A program made the position numbers and the translations under genes. The notes beneath the pieces were generated by a model. It saw only the letters and a program-made list of their open reading frames with translations. It was not told the DNA's origin and searched no databases. Shown piece by piece: positions 1-6,129 of a stretch of DNA of 18,022 nt (positions are counted from its first letter, which is position 1; the number at the start of each line of letters is the position of its first letter). The stretch is from Bacillota bacterium (GTDB lineage: Bacteria; Bacillota; Clostridia; Lachnospirales; Lachnospiraceae), in NCBI GenBank assembly GCA_023436225.1, contig JAEZKA010000077.1, positions 1 to 18,022 of the forward strand, written 5' to 3'.

Positions 1-290
1 CCTATAAGAAGGAATGTATTGATCTTGGTAAGAAGTACTTCTCCGTAGCAAGCGGTGGTGGTACCGGTAGAACACTTCATCCTGATAACATGGCAGCAGG
101 TCCTGCTTCCTACGGTATGACAGATACGATGGGTAGAATGCACTCTGACGCTCAGTTTGCAGGCTCCTCCTCCGTACCGGCTCACGTAGAGATGATGGGT
201 CTGATCGGTGCTGGTAACAACCCGATGGTAGGTATGACAGTAGCAGTAGCGGTAGCGATTCAGGAAGCTGCTGAGGCAAATCGTTTCTAA
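1..290 (+). CDS. 3' end of an unrecognised, probably highly expressed protein
   Basis: The frame is open from the window edge to a TAA at 288-290, giving about 95 C-terminal residues; the start lies outside the window. The fragment is rich in Gly, Ala and Met. It contains a GGGTGRTLHPDNM stretch, an MTDTMGRMHSDAQF stretch and a hydrophobic end (MVGMTVAVAVAIQEA) that could be a membrane or buried helix. Codon choice is strongly biased (GGT for Gly, GTA for Val, ATG AAC CCG clusters), more so than in the rest of the window, which usually marks a highly expressed gene. I do not recognise the family. Sodium-pump-like or sugar-transport-associated membrane proteins with similar Gly/Met-rich ends came to mind, but I cannot support a specific name. 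A terminator follows at 345-388. Confidence 0.8.
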   Translation, partial: YKKECIDLGKKYFSVASGGGTGRTLHPDNMAAGPASYGMTDTMGRMHSDAQFAGSSSVPAHVEMMGLIGAGNNPMVGMTVAVAVAIQEAAEANRF

Positions 291-344
291 GAAACGATTG
301 GTAAGTTCTAAGATATACATATAAGATATAAAACACTTTGTTTT

Positions 345-388
345 GAGGATTTCGTGGGTCGTGTTACGGCTTGCGAAGTCCTCTTTTT
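345..388 (+). terminator. Intrinsic terminator of the first gene
   Basis: GAGGATTTCG (345-354) pairs with CGAAGTCCTC (374-383) with one G-T wobble, followed directly by five T (384-388). It lies 55 bases after the stop codon of the gene ending at 290. Confidence 0.85.
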
Positions 389-429
389 ATTCATGACAAG
401 TGAATTGATTTATCAATTCATCTTGTTTG
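382..429. repeat. Copy 1 of a repeated 3'-end stem-loop element
   Basis: The 19 bases TCTTTTTATTCATGACAAG (382-400) recur exactly at 4239-4257, and CTTGTTTG (422-429) recurs at 4288-4295. Between them this copy has its own inverted repeat, TGAATTGAT (401-409) with ATCAATTCA (412-420), continuing the CAAG/CTTG pairing of the flanks with one unpaired T at 421. The T-run of the flank is also the T-run of the plus-strand terminator. The element sits directly after the stop (435) of the minus-strand AraC remnant. Confidence 0.6.
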
Positions 430-434
430 TAAAT

Positions 435-665
435 TTACTTGGTATCCCCTAGTTCCTGACCTTCGTTGGAAAGAGACATGGCATGCTCTCGGGAAATGTT
501 CCGGTAAGAAGTCGGAGATATTCCTCTTTTTGCTGTAAATTGCTTTATAAAATAAGTGTCATATTCAAACCCGGTTGCATGAGCAATTTCATTCAGACTC
601 ATATCTGTGTGTATAATTGAAAAATTCCGACATCACTCTATTTCCAGCGGATATATTATTACCCC
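435..665 (-). pseudogene. Remnant of an AraC-family regulator (C-terminal HTH end)
   Basis: Reading minus, an open stretch from about 665 to a TAA at 437-435 encodes, from the ATG at 602, MSLNEIAHATGFEYDTYF, then IKQFTAKRGISPTSYR, ending ...ELGDTK. This is the second helix-turn-helix of AraC/XylS regulators: the SLNEIAxATGF helix, then the YFxxxFxxxxGxSPxxYR signature. The first HTH and the whole sensory domain are missing, and a stop (668-666) closes the frame upstream. The preceding residues keep only a weak trace of the first HTH's linker. A whole AraC protein has about 250-300 residues; at most 76 remain here. No ribosome-binding site is seen at the possible ATGs (632, 602). I read it as a decayed gene, but a short HTH-only product cannot be excluded. 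Confidence 0.75.
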
Positions 666-676
666 CCTATGAATAG

Positions 677-814
677 GCAAAGCAAAATCTGAATATAACC
701 CGCTGGACTACAATGCAGCGAGGAGGACATTTTGCGGCGATGGAAGAGCCTGAGCTTTTTGTTGAGGAAATTCGAGACTTCTGCAAGCCTTTCCGAAAGA
801 ACAAGCATTCATAG
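677..814 (+). pseudogene. Remnant of an epoxide hydrolase-like alpha/beta hydrolase (C-terminal tail)
   Basis: After a TAG at 674-676, the frame to TAG 812-814 reads AKQNLNITRWTTMQRGGHFAA... and continues MEEPELFVEEIRDFCKPF before a short basic end. The GGHFAAMEEPELxxEEIRxFxxP pattern is the C-terminal signature of epoxide hydrolase-type alpha/beta hydrolases: the His of GGHF is the catalytic histidine and the last helix follows it. The nucleophile Asp, the oxyanion residues and the cap domain, roughly the first 300 residues, are absent. There is no plausible start or ribosome-binding site. The remnant starts only about 10 bases from the AraC remnant on the other strand, so a deletion probably removed the DNA between two divergent or neighbouring genes. 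Confidence 0.75.
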
Positions 815-1090
815 TAAGAGATAAACCCCTATGTACTATAGAGTAAATAATGGACAAAATAAATGAAAAAAGGTGGTAAAATCTCTCAATTTGCTGTATC
901 ATAGGATTTGTGTTAGCTTTTGGATGGATATAATGATTTATACAAAGTAGGCCATAAAACTCAATATGACTTGTGACTGAAGGCTGAAATACCCATCTTT
1001 AACTTGTAGTTAACAATGTATTTAAAATGAATGCACAATAAGCAAGAAATATGGTAAGAGTAACCTTGCATGTTTCATGCTTATTGCTAT
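815..1090. other. Intergenic stretch with no recognisable gene
   Basis: AT-rich DNA with frequent stops in all frames. I found no protein remnant comparable with the two at 435-814, no clear hairpin terminator, and no convincing -35/-10 pair, although the promoter of the gene at 1106 should lie here. Confidence 0.5.
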
Positions 1091-1105
1091 AAAGGAGGAA
1101 ATGAT

Positions 1106-1390
1106 ATGATAAAAGTAGTGGCAAAAAATAAGATCAATGTAGACAAGGTTGAAATCGTATTAAGTATGTATGAGGAATTGGTCAAAGCAACAAGAATGGA
1201 AGAAGGCTGCATTGCATATGAGCTTTTTCAAGATGTAGAGGATTCGTCAGTATTAACTATGATTGAAGAGTGGGAGGATAAAGCTTCCTTAGATCAGCAT
1301 ATGAAGACCGAGCATTTTATGAGAATTGTACCCATGGTTGGGAAGTTTGTTGAAGAGAGCGCCTTGAATATATATCACAAGGTATACTAA
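1106..1390 (+). CDS. Antibiotic biosynthesis monooxygenase (ABM) domain protein, putative quinol monooxygenase
   Basis: A 94-residue single-domain protein of the ABM/dimeric alpha-beta barrel fold (YgiN-like). The pattern is typical: IKVVAKNKI at the start, then a helix with the acidic/amphipathic KVEIVLSMYEELVKATRMEEGCIAYELFQD, then the strand VLTMIEEWEDKASLDQHMKTEHF with the EEW and the His of HxxxxHF, then a C-terminal strand. Family members act as cofactor-free dimeric oxygenases or quinol oxidases; the substrate here cannot be read from the sequence. The ATG at 1106 is chosen because AAAGGAGG (1091-1098) lies seven bases before it; the in-frame ATG at 1070 has no ribosome-binding site. 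It is monocistronic, with a terminator at 1447-1494. Confidence 0.88.
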   Translation: MIKVVAKNKINVDKVEIVLSMYEELVKATRMEEGCIAYELFQDVEDSSVLTMIEEWEDKASLDQHMKTEHFMRIVPMVGKFVEESALNIYHKVY

Positions 1391-1446
1391 TAATATCTAC
1401 CTTTAAGTGTTATTAGAAATAGCCGAGTTCAATATGAATAGTAAGG

Positions 1447-1494
1447 AAAAGGCAAGAAGACACAGCGTTAGAGCATACTGTCCTTGCCTTTTTT
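1447..1494 (+). terminator. Intrinsic terminator after the ABM protein
   Basis: AAAAGGCAAG (1447-1456) pairs with CTTGCCTTTT (1483-1492) across a 26-base loop, and the T-run continues to 1494. Confidence 0.85.
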
Positions 1495-1537
1495 GACGTC
1501 TCTATAACTTTGTAAGGAAAATAATTTACTTATTTGA

Positions 1538-1566
1538 TTGACAGAAACTTAACAGTTTATTACAAT
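1538..1566 (+). promoter_or_regulatory. Sigma-A-type promoter of the MFS transporter
   Basis: TTGACA (1538-1543) and TACAAT (1561-1566) are separated by exactly 17 bases. It lies 39 bases before the start codon of the transporter and after the preceding terminator. Confidence 0.8.
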
Positions 1567-1604
1567 GGTCGTTATAGCTTTTGAAATAATACTAGAGAAA
1601 AGAG

Positions 1605-2870
1605 ATGATTAATGTGAAGCTTAAAATGTTTGACACCTATAGGGGATTGCCAAAGAACATGTATATCATGTTCGGAGCCACTGTTATCAACCGGTTTGGT
1701 GACTTTGTCATGCCCTTCCTAACGATGTATCTCACGATCAAGATTGGTCTATCGATTGAAGTAACCGGGATCATTGTAACCATAAGCTCCCTGATTGGAA
1801 TTCCTTCCTCCTTAATAGGTGGGAAGCTGGCAGATGAGATCGGTCGTAAACGGACCTACCTGATTGCTCAGGCAGGAGCAGCCTTGGCGTTATTACCCTG
1901 TGCATTTCTGACGAATCCGACACTTATTGTCTTGTTTCTTCTGATATCGACCTTCTTTCATGGAGCGGTAAGACCTCCTATGACAGCAATTATTACAGAT
2001 ATTCTTACACCGGAACAGAGGCAATCAGGCTTCTCCTTGCAATATCTGGGGATAAATATAGGTGTTGCCTTGGGTCCTATAGTCGCAGGGTTCCTATTTA
2101 AGAATTTACTTCCGTTGTTATTTATCGGAGATGCGATTACCTCCTTTATAGCTATGTTCCTAATATGGTTTAATGTGAAAGAGGTTAAGTCAGAAGACTT
2201 AAAGAAAACCGTATATACGGAGAAGGAAAAAGAGGAGAAGGGCAATGTAATTACCGCTTTACTTAAACGTCCTCAGATAGCCTTCTTTTTATTGACTTAT
2301 ATTATCTACAGCTTTATTTATACACAGCATCGTTTCTCATTACCACTAACAGCGGATGCGATATTTGGAGAAAGCGGTGCTAGTAAGTTTGGTATCCTAA
2401 TGAGTATTAATGCCTTCACAGTATTGTTCTGTACAGTGGGGGTAACTTCGTTAACGAAGAGGTTTCGACCTTTAATTAACATTACAATTGCGGGTATCTT
2501 TTATGCAGTTGGCTTTGGAATGCTAGGCCTGGTCAACAGCTATCCTCTGTTTGTTGCGTCTACAATTATCTGGACAATCGGTGAAATCCTAGTGGTAACG
2601 AACTTTGGTGTCTATATGGCAGATAATAGTCCCAGCAACTTCCGAGCCAGATTCAATGCGGTCGGATCCTTAAGTTGGTCAATGGGAGCTGCCCTGGGGA
2701 CCTCTGTTGCAGGTAAATTTATCGAGGAGATTGGTTTGAATTATATCTGGCCGCTGACCTTTGTCTTATCTATCATCGGTATTATCGGTATGTATAGTAT
2801 ATACATAAAAGGACTTGGACCAAAAGTTAAGAGTAACAGAACAAATGAAATGGAAAAGGAAATCGTATAA
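1605..2870 (+). CDS. MFS transporter, multidrug-efflux type
   Basis: A 421-residue integral membrane protein with about 12 hydrophobic segments and a charged cytoplasmic loop near residues 190-215, as in the 12-helix major facilitator superfamily. The loop between helices 2 and 3 carries motif A, GGKLADEIGRKR (residues 72-83). The C-terminal half has VYMADNSPSNFRARFNAVGS, seen in the drug:H+ antiporter group. It probably exports small molecules by proton antiport across the cytoplasmic membrane; the substrate is unknown. The ribosome-binding site is weak (AGAGAAAAGAG before 1605), so a GTG at 1614 is a possible alternative start. It has its own promoter at 1538-1566 and stands alone. There is no clear terminator directly after it. 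Its place next to a small monooxygenase and an AraC remnant suggests a former inducible detoxification group, but that is speculation. Confidence 0.88.
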   Translation: MINVKLKMFDTYRGLPKNMYIMFGATVINRFGDFVMPFLTMYLTIKIGLSIEVTGIIVTISSLIGIPSSLIGGKLADEIGRKRTYLIAQAGAALALLPCAFLTNPTLIVLFLLISTFFHGAVRPPMTAIITDILTPEQRQSGFSLQYLGINIGVALGPIVAGFLFKNLLPLLFIGDAITSFIAMFLIWFNVKEVKSEDLKKTVYTEKEKEEKGNVITALLKRPQIAFFLLTYIIYSFIYTQHRFSLPLTADAIFGESGASKFGILMSINAFTVLFCTVGVTSLTKRFRPLINITIAGIFYAVGFGMLGLVNSYPLFVASTIIWTIGEILVVTNFGVYMADNSPSNFRARFNAVGSLSWSMGAALGTSVAGKFIEEIGLNYIWPLTFVLSIIGIIGMYSIYIKGLGPKVKSNRTNEMEKEIV

Positions 2871-3100
2871 ACAGAGCTGATTGGCGAGGAGACAGAGGTC
2901 CGAATAGTTGCATAAGATTGGTTTACTGACCAAGGAGTCCGATAGCTAAAGAAACAGGATAGATTTATAAGCAGGAGAGGTGGATTGTCACAACGGACCT
3001 AGTTTTTGAAGGAGCATTAGAGATCAGGGCAGGGCTACCTTCGTGGAAGACCTGCACCTGAGGAAATCATTCATGACTGATGGAAGAAGCAATTGGACTG
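2871..3100. other. Gene-free stretch after the MFS transporter
   Basis: About 230 bases, less AT-rich than the other intergenic DNA here. All frames are broken by stops, and I recognise no protein fragment, hairpin or promoter. The composition resembles coding rather than spacer DNA, so it may be the remains of a gene too eroded to name. Confidence 0.4.
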
Positions 3101-3259
3101 CTAACGATCCTCTTTCTCGGCTTCTTGTACAATATCTTCAAGTACATTGATGAGATCATGAATAGTATAAAGCTTTACATCCCGGTCGAGTATGGTATTT
3201 TTTAAATCAACGGACAGGGTTTCGAATTTTTCTCGTATAGCCGGAGCTACATATGACAT
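3101..3259 (-). CDS. Small 52-residue protein of unknown function
   Basis: On the minus strand an ATG at 3259-3257 opens a 53-codon frame ending in TAG at 3103-3101. A good ribosome-binding site (TGGAGGA, seven to eight bases before the ATG) precedes it. The product begins MSYVAPAIREKFETLSVDLK and continues NTILDRDVKLYTIHDLINVL to EDIVQEAEKEDR. It is soluble, acidic and probably two helices, with regularly spaced hydrophobic residues (FETL, LKNTIL, IHDLINVLEDIV) suitable for a coiled coil or for docking to a partner. There are no cysteines and no membrane segment. I do not recognise a family. The ribosome-binding site and clean frame support a real gene, transcribed away from the Hsp20 gene. 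Confidence 0.65.
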   Translation of the reverse strand: MSYVAPAIREKFETLSVDLKNTILDRDVKLYTIHDLINVLEDIVQEAEKEDR

Positions 3260-3354
3260 ACTAATCCTCCATTCTGCTGCAAACCCACGAATTTGGGCAA
3301 CAGCACAGATTTTCTAGTTAAATAAACTATGATTTTATTATTTGTTTTGTATAT

Positions 3355-3390
3355 TAGCTGTCGCAGTAATCATTCTGCGACAGCTATTTT
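3355..3390. terminator. Perfect 12-bp hairpin with short T-run
   Basis: TAGCTGTCGCAG (3355-3366) and CTGCGACAGCTA (3375-3386) form a perfect stem around an eight-base loop, followed by TTTT (3387-3390) on the plus strand. It looks like an intrinsic terminator for plus-strand transcription, yet the nearest plus-strand gene ends 485 bases upstream at 2870. It may stop read-through from there or an unseen transcript, or insulate the Hsp20 promoter. Confidence 0.6.
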
Positions 3391-3549
3391 AGTATACCCA
3401 TAGGAAATAAAAACTATGTATTAGCGCTAAATGCTTGCTTTGTAAGCATTTGAAAGTATAACTGCTGAAGCTATGTTTAAAAGGTTCATTAGATAATAAA
3501 GAGAATTCGGGATTTATAGAAAATTTATAATTTATTTATAAATAGTATA

Positions 3550-3578
3550 TTGATTATCTGTTATATAAAGTGTATAAC
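3550..3578 (+). promoter_or_regulatory. Likely promoter of the Hsp20 gene
   Basis: TTGATT (3550-3555) and TATAAC (3573-3578) are 17 bases apart, in a very AT-rich region. This gives a leader of about 125 bases before the Hsp20 start. No CIRCE element (TTAGCACTC-N9-GAGTGCTAA) is present between 3390 and 3710, so HrcA control is unlikely. Confidence 0.5.
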
Positions 3579-3602
3579 ATATATTACAGATAGATAATAA
3601 CA

Positions 3603-3618
3603 GTTTGATAAATCAAAC
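3603..3618. promoter_or_regulatory. Palindrome GTTTGAT-AA-ATCAAAC, possible operator
   Basis: A perfect seven-base inverted repeat with a two-base centre lies just downstream of the likely -10 box of the Hsp20 gene. Its size and symmetry suit a dimeric repressor. A looser inverted pair, TTATCTGT (from about 3554) and ACAGATAGATAA, flanks the -10 region. No regulator can be assigned. Confidence 0.35.
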
Positions 3619-3709
3619 ATTATTGTCAATGCGATTTATAAAGGAGAATAGTAACAGGCTATGCTCCTTGCATAAAAAGTCAATCATATTTTGAGAAGGA
3701 GTGGTTATT

Positions 3710-4123
3710 ATGTTAAGACCAGCATTATTTGAAGCAACAGGACCGTTATTTTTTGACAGAGTATTTCATGACTTCTTTGGAGATGGGCTCAATAACTTTG
3801 ATAACTTCAAAACCGACGTGATCGATAAAGGTGACAGCTATTTATTACAAGCAGAACTTCCCGGCTTTCAAAAGGAAGAAATTAAGCTTGATCTGGACAA
3901 AGAAACTCTGAGAATCACAGCAGCTCATAACGAGGAAAAGAAGGAAAATAAGGATAATTATGTGAGACAGGAGAGACGCTATCAATCTTATTGCAGGAGC
4001 TTCCACATACCGGGAATTAAGAAGGAAAGCATTGAAGCAAGCTATAATAATGGTGTATTAGAAGTTACCCTGCCAAAAGACAGCTTTGCGATCGATGAAC
4101 CAAAACAAATAGAGATTAAGTAA
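3710..4123 (+). CDS. Hsp20/alpha-crystallin family small heat-shock protein
   Basis: A 137-residue small heat-shock protein, an ATP-independent holdase that binds unfolding proteins in the cytoplasm as large oligomers. A short N-terminal arm (residues 1-33, with Phe-rich FFDRVFHDFFG) precedes an alpha-crystallin domain from about 34 to 125. It shows AELPGF (48-53), IKLDLDKETLRITA (58-71), RQERRYQSYCRSF (86-98) and the signature NNGVLEVTLPK (113-123). The tail has the I-x-I motif (IEI, 134-136) used for oligomer assembly. The ATG at 3710 is preceded by GAAGGA at nine bases; the upstream GTG at 3701 sits too close to that site. It is monocistronic, with terminators at 4171-4245. Confidence 0.94.
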   Translation: MLRPALFEATGPLFFDRVFHDFFGDGLNNFDNFKTDVIDKGDSYLLQAELPGFQKEEIKLDLDKETLRITAAHNEEKKENKDNYVRQERRYQSYCRSFHIPGIKKESIEASYNNGVLEVTLPKDSFAIDEPKQIEIK

Positions 4124-4170
4124 AGCTTAGAGCCTGTAGAAAGGCCGTCGATTAATTAAGTAAAGAAAGA

Positions 4171-4245
4171 AGACAAGGACAAACGGTATCTTCGCATAAG
4201 ACGTACTTCATACTCTTATGGGATACATGTTGTCCTTGTCTTTTT
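4171..4245 (+). terminator. Intrinsic terminator of the Hsp20 gene
   Basis: AGACAAGGACAA (4171-4182) pairs perfectly with TTGTCCTTGTCT (4230-4241), with an inner CATAAGA/TCTTATG stem, followed by a T-run to 4245. Confidence 0.85.
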
Positions 4246-4295
4246 ATTCATGACAAGGGGCTGTTGCACAAACTTTTGCAACAGCCCCTTGTTTG
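4239..4295. repeat. Copy 2 of the repeated 3'-end stem-loop element
   Basis: TCTTTTTATTCATGACAAG (4239-4257) and CTTGTTTG (4288-4295) match copy 1 at 382-429 exactly. The enclosed stem differs in sequence and length: CAAGGGGCTGTTGCA (4254-4268) pairs over all 15 bases with TGCAACAGCCCCTTG (4277-4291) around an eight-base loop. As in copy 1, it follows a plus-strand terminator and sits just past the stop of a minus-strand gene (4320). It may terminate or protect the 3' end of the isomerase mRNA, though on the minus strand it lacks a T-run. Confidence 0.65.
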
Positions 4296-4319
4296 CCAGA
4301 TGTAAGTCGTATCAATGGC

Positions 4320-5798
4320 TTATGCGAAAGGATTCTCTGTCTTGTAAAGCATATTCTTTGGTTGATTAAAACTAATATCAGTTACACCCAGATATCGGAA
4401 TATGCTGTAAAGAGCTTTGCCGTAATGTCCGAATGCTACTGCGCCGTGATGAGGATAATTTTTCTCAATGAGTACATGACGATAGAAGCGACCCATCTCA
4501 GAGATGGCAAATACACCGATGGAACCAAAGGAACGGGTAGCTACCGGAAGAACCTCACCCTCTGCAACATATGCTCTGAGCTTAGCGTCAGCGGAACTTT
4601 GCAGACGGAAGAAGGTAATCTGGCCGGGAATGATATCACCCTCTAAAGTACCGCGGGTAATATTAGGCTCCTGATTAGGCTCCAAACTGCGAGCCATAAT
4701 CTTTTGATTCTTCATCGAGGATTTGCTCAGCTTGCAGATTGCAGTGTTACCACAGTGGAAGCCCATGAAGGTATCCTTATGCTCGTAATTAAATTTACCC
4801 TTGATCTCGGACTGATACATATCAGCGGGTACTGTATTGTTAATATCCAGGAGGGTAACGGCATCCTCACTGATGCAGGTACCGATATATTCACTTAAGG
4901 CACCATAGATATCAACCTCACAGGATACGGGATAGCCCATTGCGGTCAAGCGGCTATTCACATAACAGGGTACAAAACCGAACTGTGTCTGGAAGGAAGG
5001 CCAGCATTTGTTAGCAAAGGCCACAAACTCTCTTGCTCCTTTATGCTCCTGCGCCCAGTCGAGTAGAGTTATTTCATATTGAGCAAGCTTAGGGAGTATG
5101 CCAGGCATCTTATTGCCTTCTCCGAGCTCCTGCTCCATGCTCTTAATTACCTCTGGAATTCTAGGATCATTGGCATGGGCATTGAAGGCTGCGTATAAAT
5201 CAAGTTCGGAATTCTCTTCAATTTCCACACCGACGTGATATAACTGCTGGATCGGAGCGTTGCAAGCAAGAAAATCCTGAGGGCGGGGACCAAAGGAGAT
5301 GATCTTCAGATTGTTTAAGCCAATAATTGCTCTGGCAACTGCAACAAATTCTCCAATCATATCAGCAACCTCTTCCGGTGTTCCCACGGGATATTCCGGT
5401 ATGTATGCTTTGATGTTACGGAGCTTCAGATTGTAGCTGGCATTGAGCATACCGCAGTAAGCATCCCCTCTACCATCCAGAAGATCCTCAGCACTTTCTT
5501 CGGATGCAGCCACAAACATAGCCGGCCCATCAAAATACTTCGCTAAAAGAGTCTCTGCAGTCTCAGGACCGAAGTTACCGAGATATACAACGAGAGCATT
5601 ACAGCCTGCATCCTTTACCTCTTCCAATGCTTTCTTCATATGAAGTTCATTCTCAACGGTAGTTGGGCATTCGAAGATCGAACCATATTTCTTCTCAAAG
5701 GCAGTTACAACTGCCTTTCTTCTGCTTGCAGATAACTCCATTGGAAAGCAATCTCGACTGACAGCGATGATACCGAGTCTAATTTTTGGGATATTCAT
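4320..5798 (-). CDS. L-fucose/L-arabinose isomerase family protein
   Basis: A 492-residue protein of the FucI/AraA-like metal-dependent aldose-ketose isomerase family. The N-terminal Rossmann-type part (about 1-170) contains the YLGNFGPET region. The central part carries NSRLTAMGYPVSCEVDIYG, and LLDINN follows. By analogy with Escherichia coli FucI, E294 (in CEVD) and D318 (in LLDINN) are probable Mn(II) ligands, and a His in PHHGAVAFGH (H450/H451) the third. The EPNITRGTLEG stretch (377-387) and the C-terminal beta-barrel part are also family-like. It should interconvert an aldose and a ketose in the cytoplasm; the sugar is not decided by the sequence, and these homologues are shorter than classical FucI (about 590). 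No kinase, aldolase or sugar transporter lies beside it. The start has CCTCCTT on the plus strand (AAGGAGG reading minus) at nine bases. Confidence 0.87.
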   Translation of the reverse strand: MNIPKIRLGIIAVSRDCFPMELSASRRKAVVTAFEKKYGSIFECPTTVENELHMKKALEEVKDAGCNALVVYLGNFGPETAETLLAKYFDGPAMFVAASEESAEDLLDGRGDAYCGMLNASYNLKLRNIKAYIPEYPVGTPEEVADMIGEFVAVARAIIGLNNLKIISFGPRPQDFLACNAPIQQLYHVGVEIEENSELDLYAAFNAHANDPRIPEVIKSMEQELGEGNKMPGILPKLAQYEITLLDWAQEHKGAREFVAFANKCWPSFQTQFGFVPCYVNSRLTAMGYPVSCEVDIYGALSEYIGTCISEDAVTLLDINNTVPADMYQSEIKGKFNYEHKDTFMGFHCGNTAICKLSKSSMKNQKIMARSLEPNQEPNITRGTLEGDIIPGQITFFRLQSSADAKLRAYVAEGEVLPVATRSFGSIGVFAISEMGRFYRHVLIEKNYPHHGAVAFGHYGKALYSIFRYLGVTDISFNQPKNMLYKTENPFA

Positions 5799-5868
5799 GT
5801 TTTATTTCCTCCTTAATGTTAAGTAAATGAAAAAAACTAATAAAATAGCATCCTATGTGTCTTTTCTT

Positions 5869-5897
5869 ATTATATTGGTTTCTATTAATATAGTCAA
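5869..5897 (-). promoter_or_regulatory. Sigma-A-type promoter of the isomerase gene
   Basis: Reading minus, TTGACT (5897-5892) and TATAAT (5874-5869) are separated by 17 bases, near the consensus. It gives a leader of about 65 bases to the start at 5798. No obvious operator or catabolite-repression (cre) site is visible in this short region. Confidence 0.8.
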
Positions 5898-6129
5898 TAA
5901 ATTATATGTGATATCATAATCTTTTGCTATAATCGAAAAAGCACACTGAAACAATCTATTTCATAGGCCGATAGATTAAGCAAGAGAAATAATTCATATA
6001 TTGTACCATTATTGAAGATAATATAGTATTGAATGTATTGAATAAGGTTTTGATATGTGATAGGATTGTTTTAACAGTTGTGTCATATATATACTGTGAT
6101 GTAACTACAATAAGCAAAGGGGAATAGAC
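5898..6129. other. Divergent intergenic region upstream of the DUF4190 gene
   Basis: AT-rich DNA without a gene. AATCTAT (5953-5959) and ATAGATT (5971-5977) form a small inverted repeat. A possible promoter for the plus-strand gene is TTGAAT (6038-6043) with TAGGAT (6061-6066) at 17 bases. The match is weak, so this is tentative. Confidence 0.35.

Noticed and set aside
708..902. 64-residue minus-strand frame over the epoxide hydrolase remnant
   Set aside because: The plus strand of the same bases has a recognisable GGHFAAMEEPEL signature, and the minus frame has no family features.
3419..3452. Possible CIRCE element near TTAGCGCTAA and AATGCTT/AAGCATT before Hsp20
   Set aside because: The sequences do not match TTAGCACTC-N9-GAGTGCTAA and the small hairpins are AT-rich, so HrcA control is not supported.
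4293..4646. 117-residue plus-strand frame opposite the isomerase
   Set aside because: A shadow of the minus-strand isomerase, with no family motif and no ribosome-binding site.
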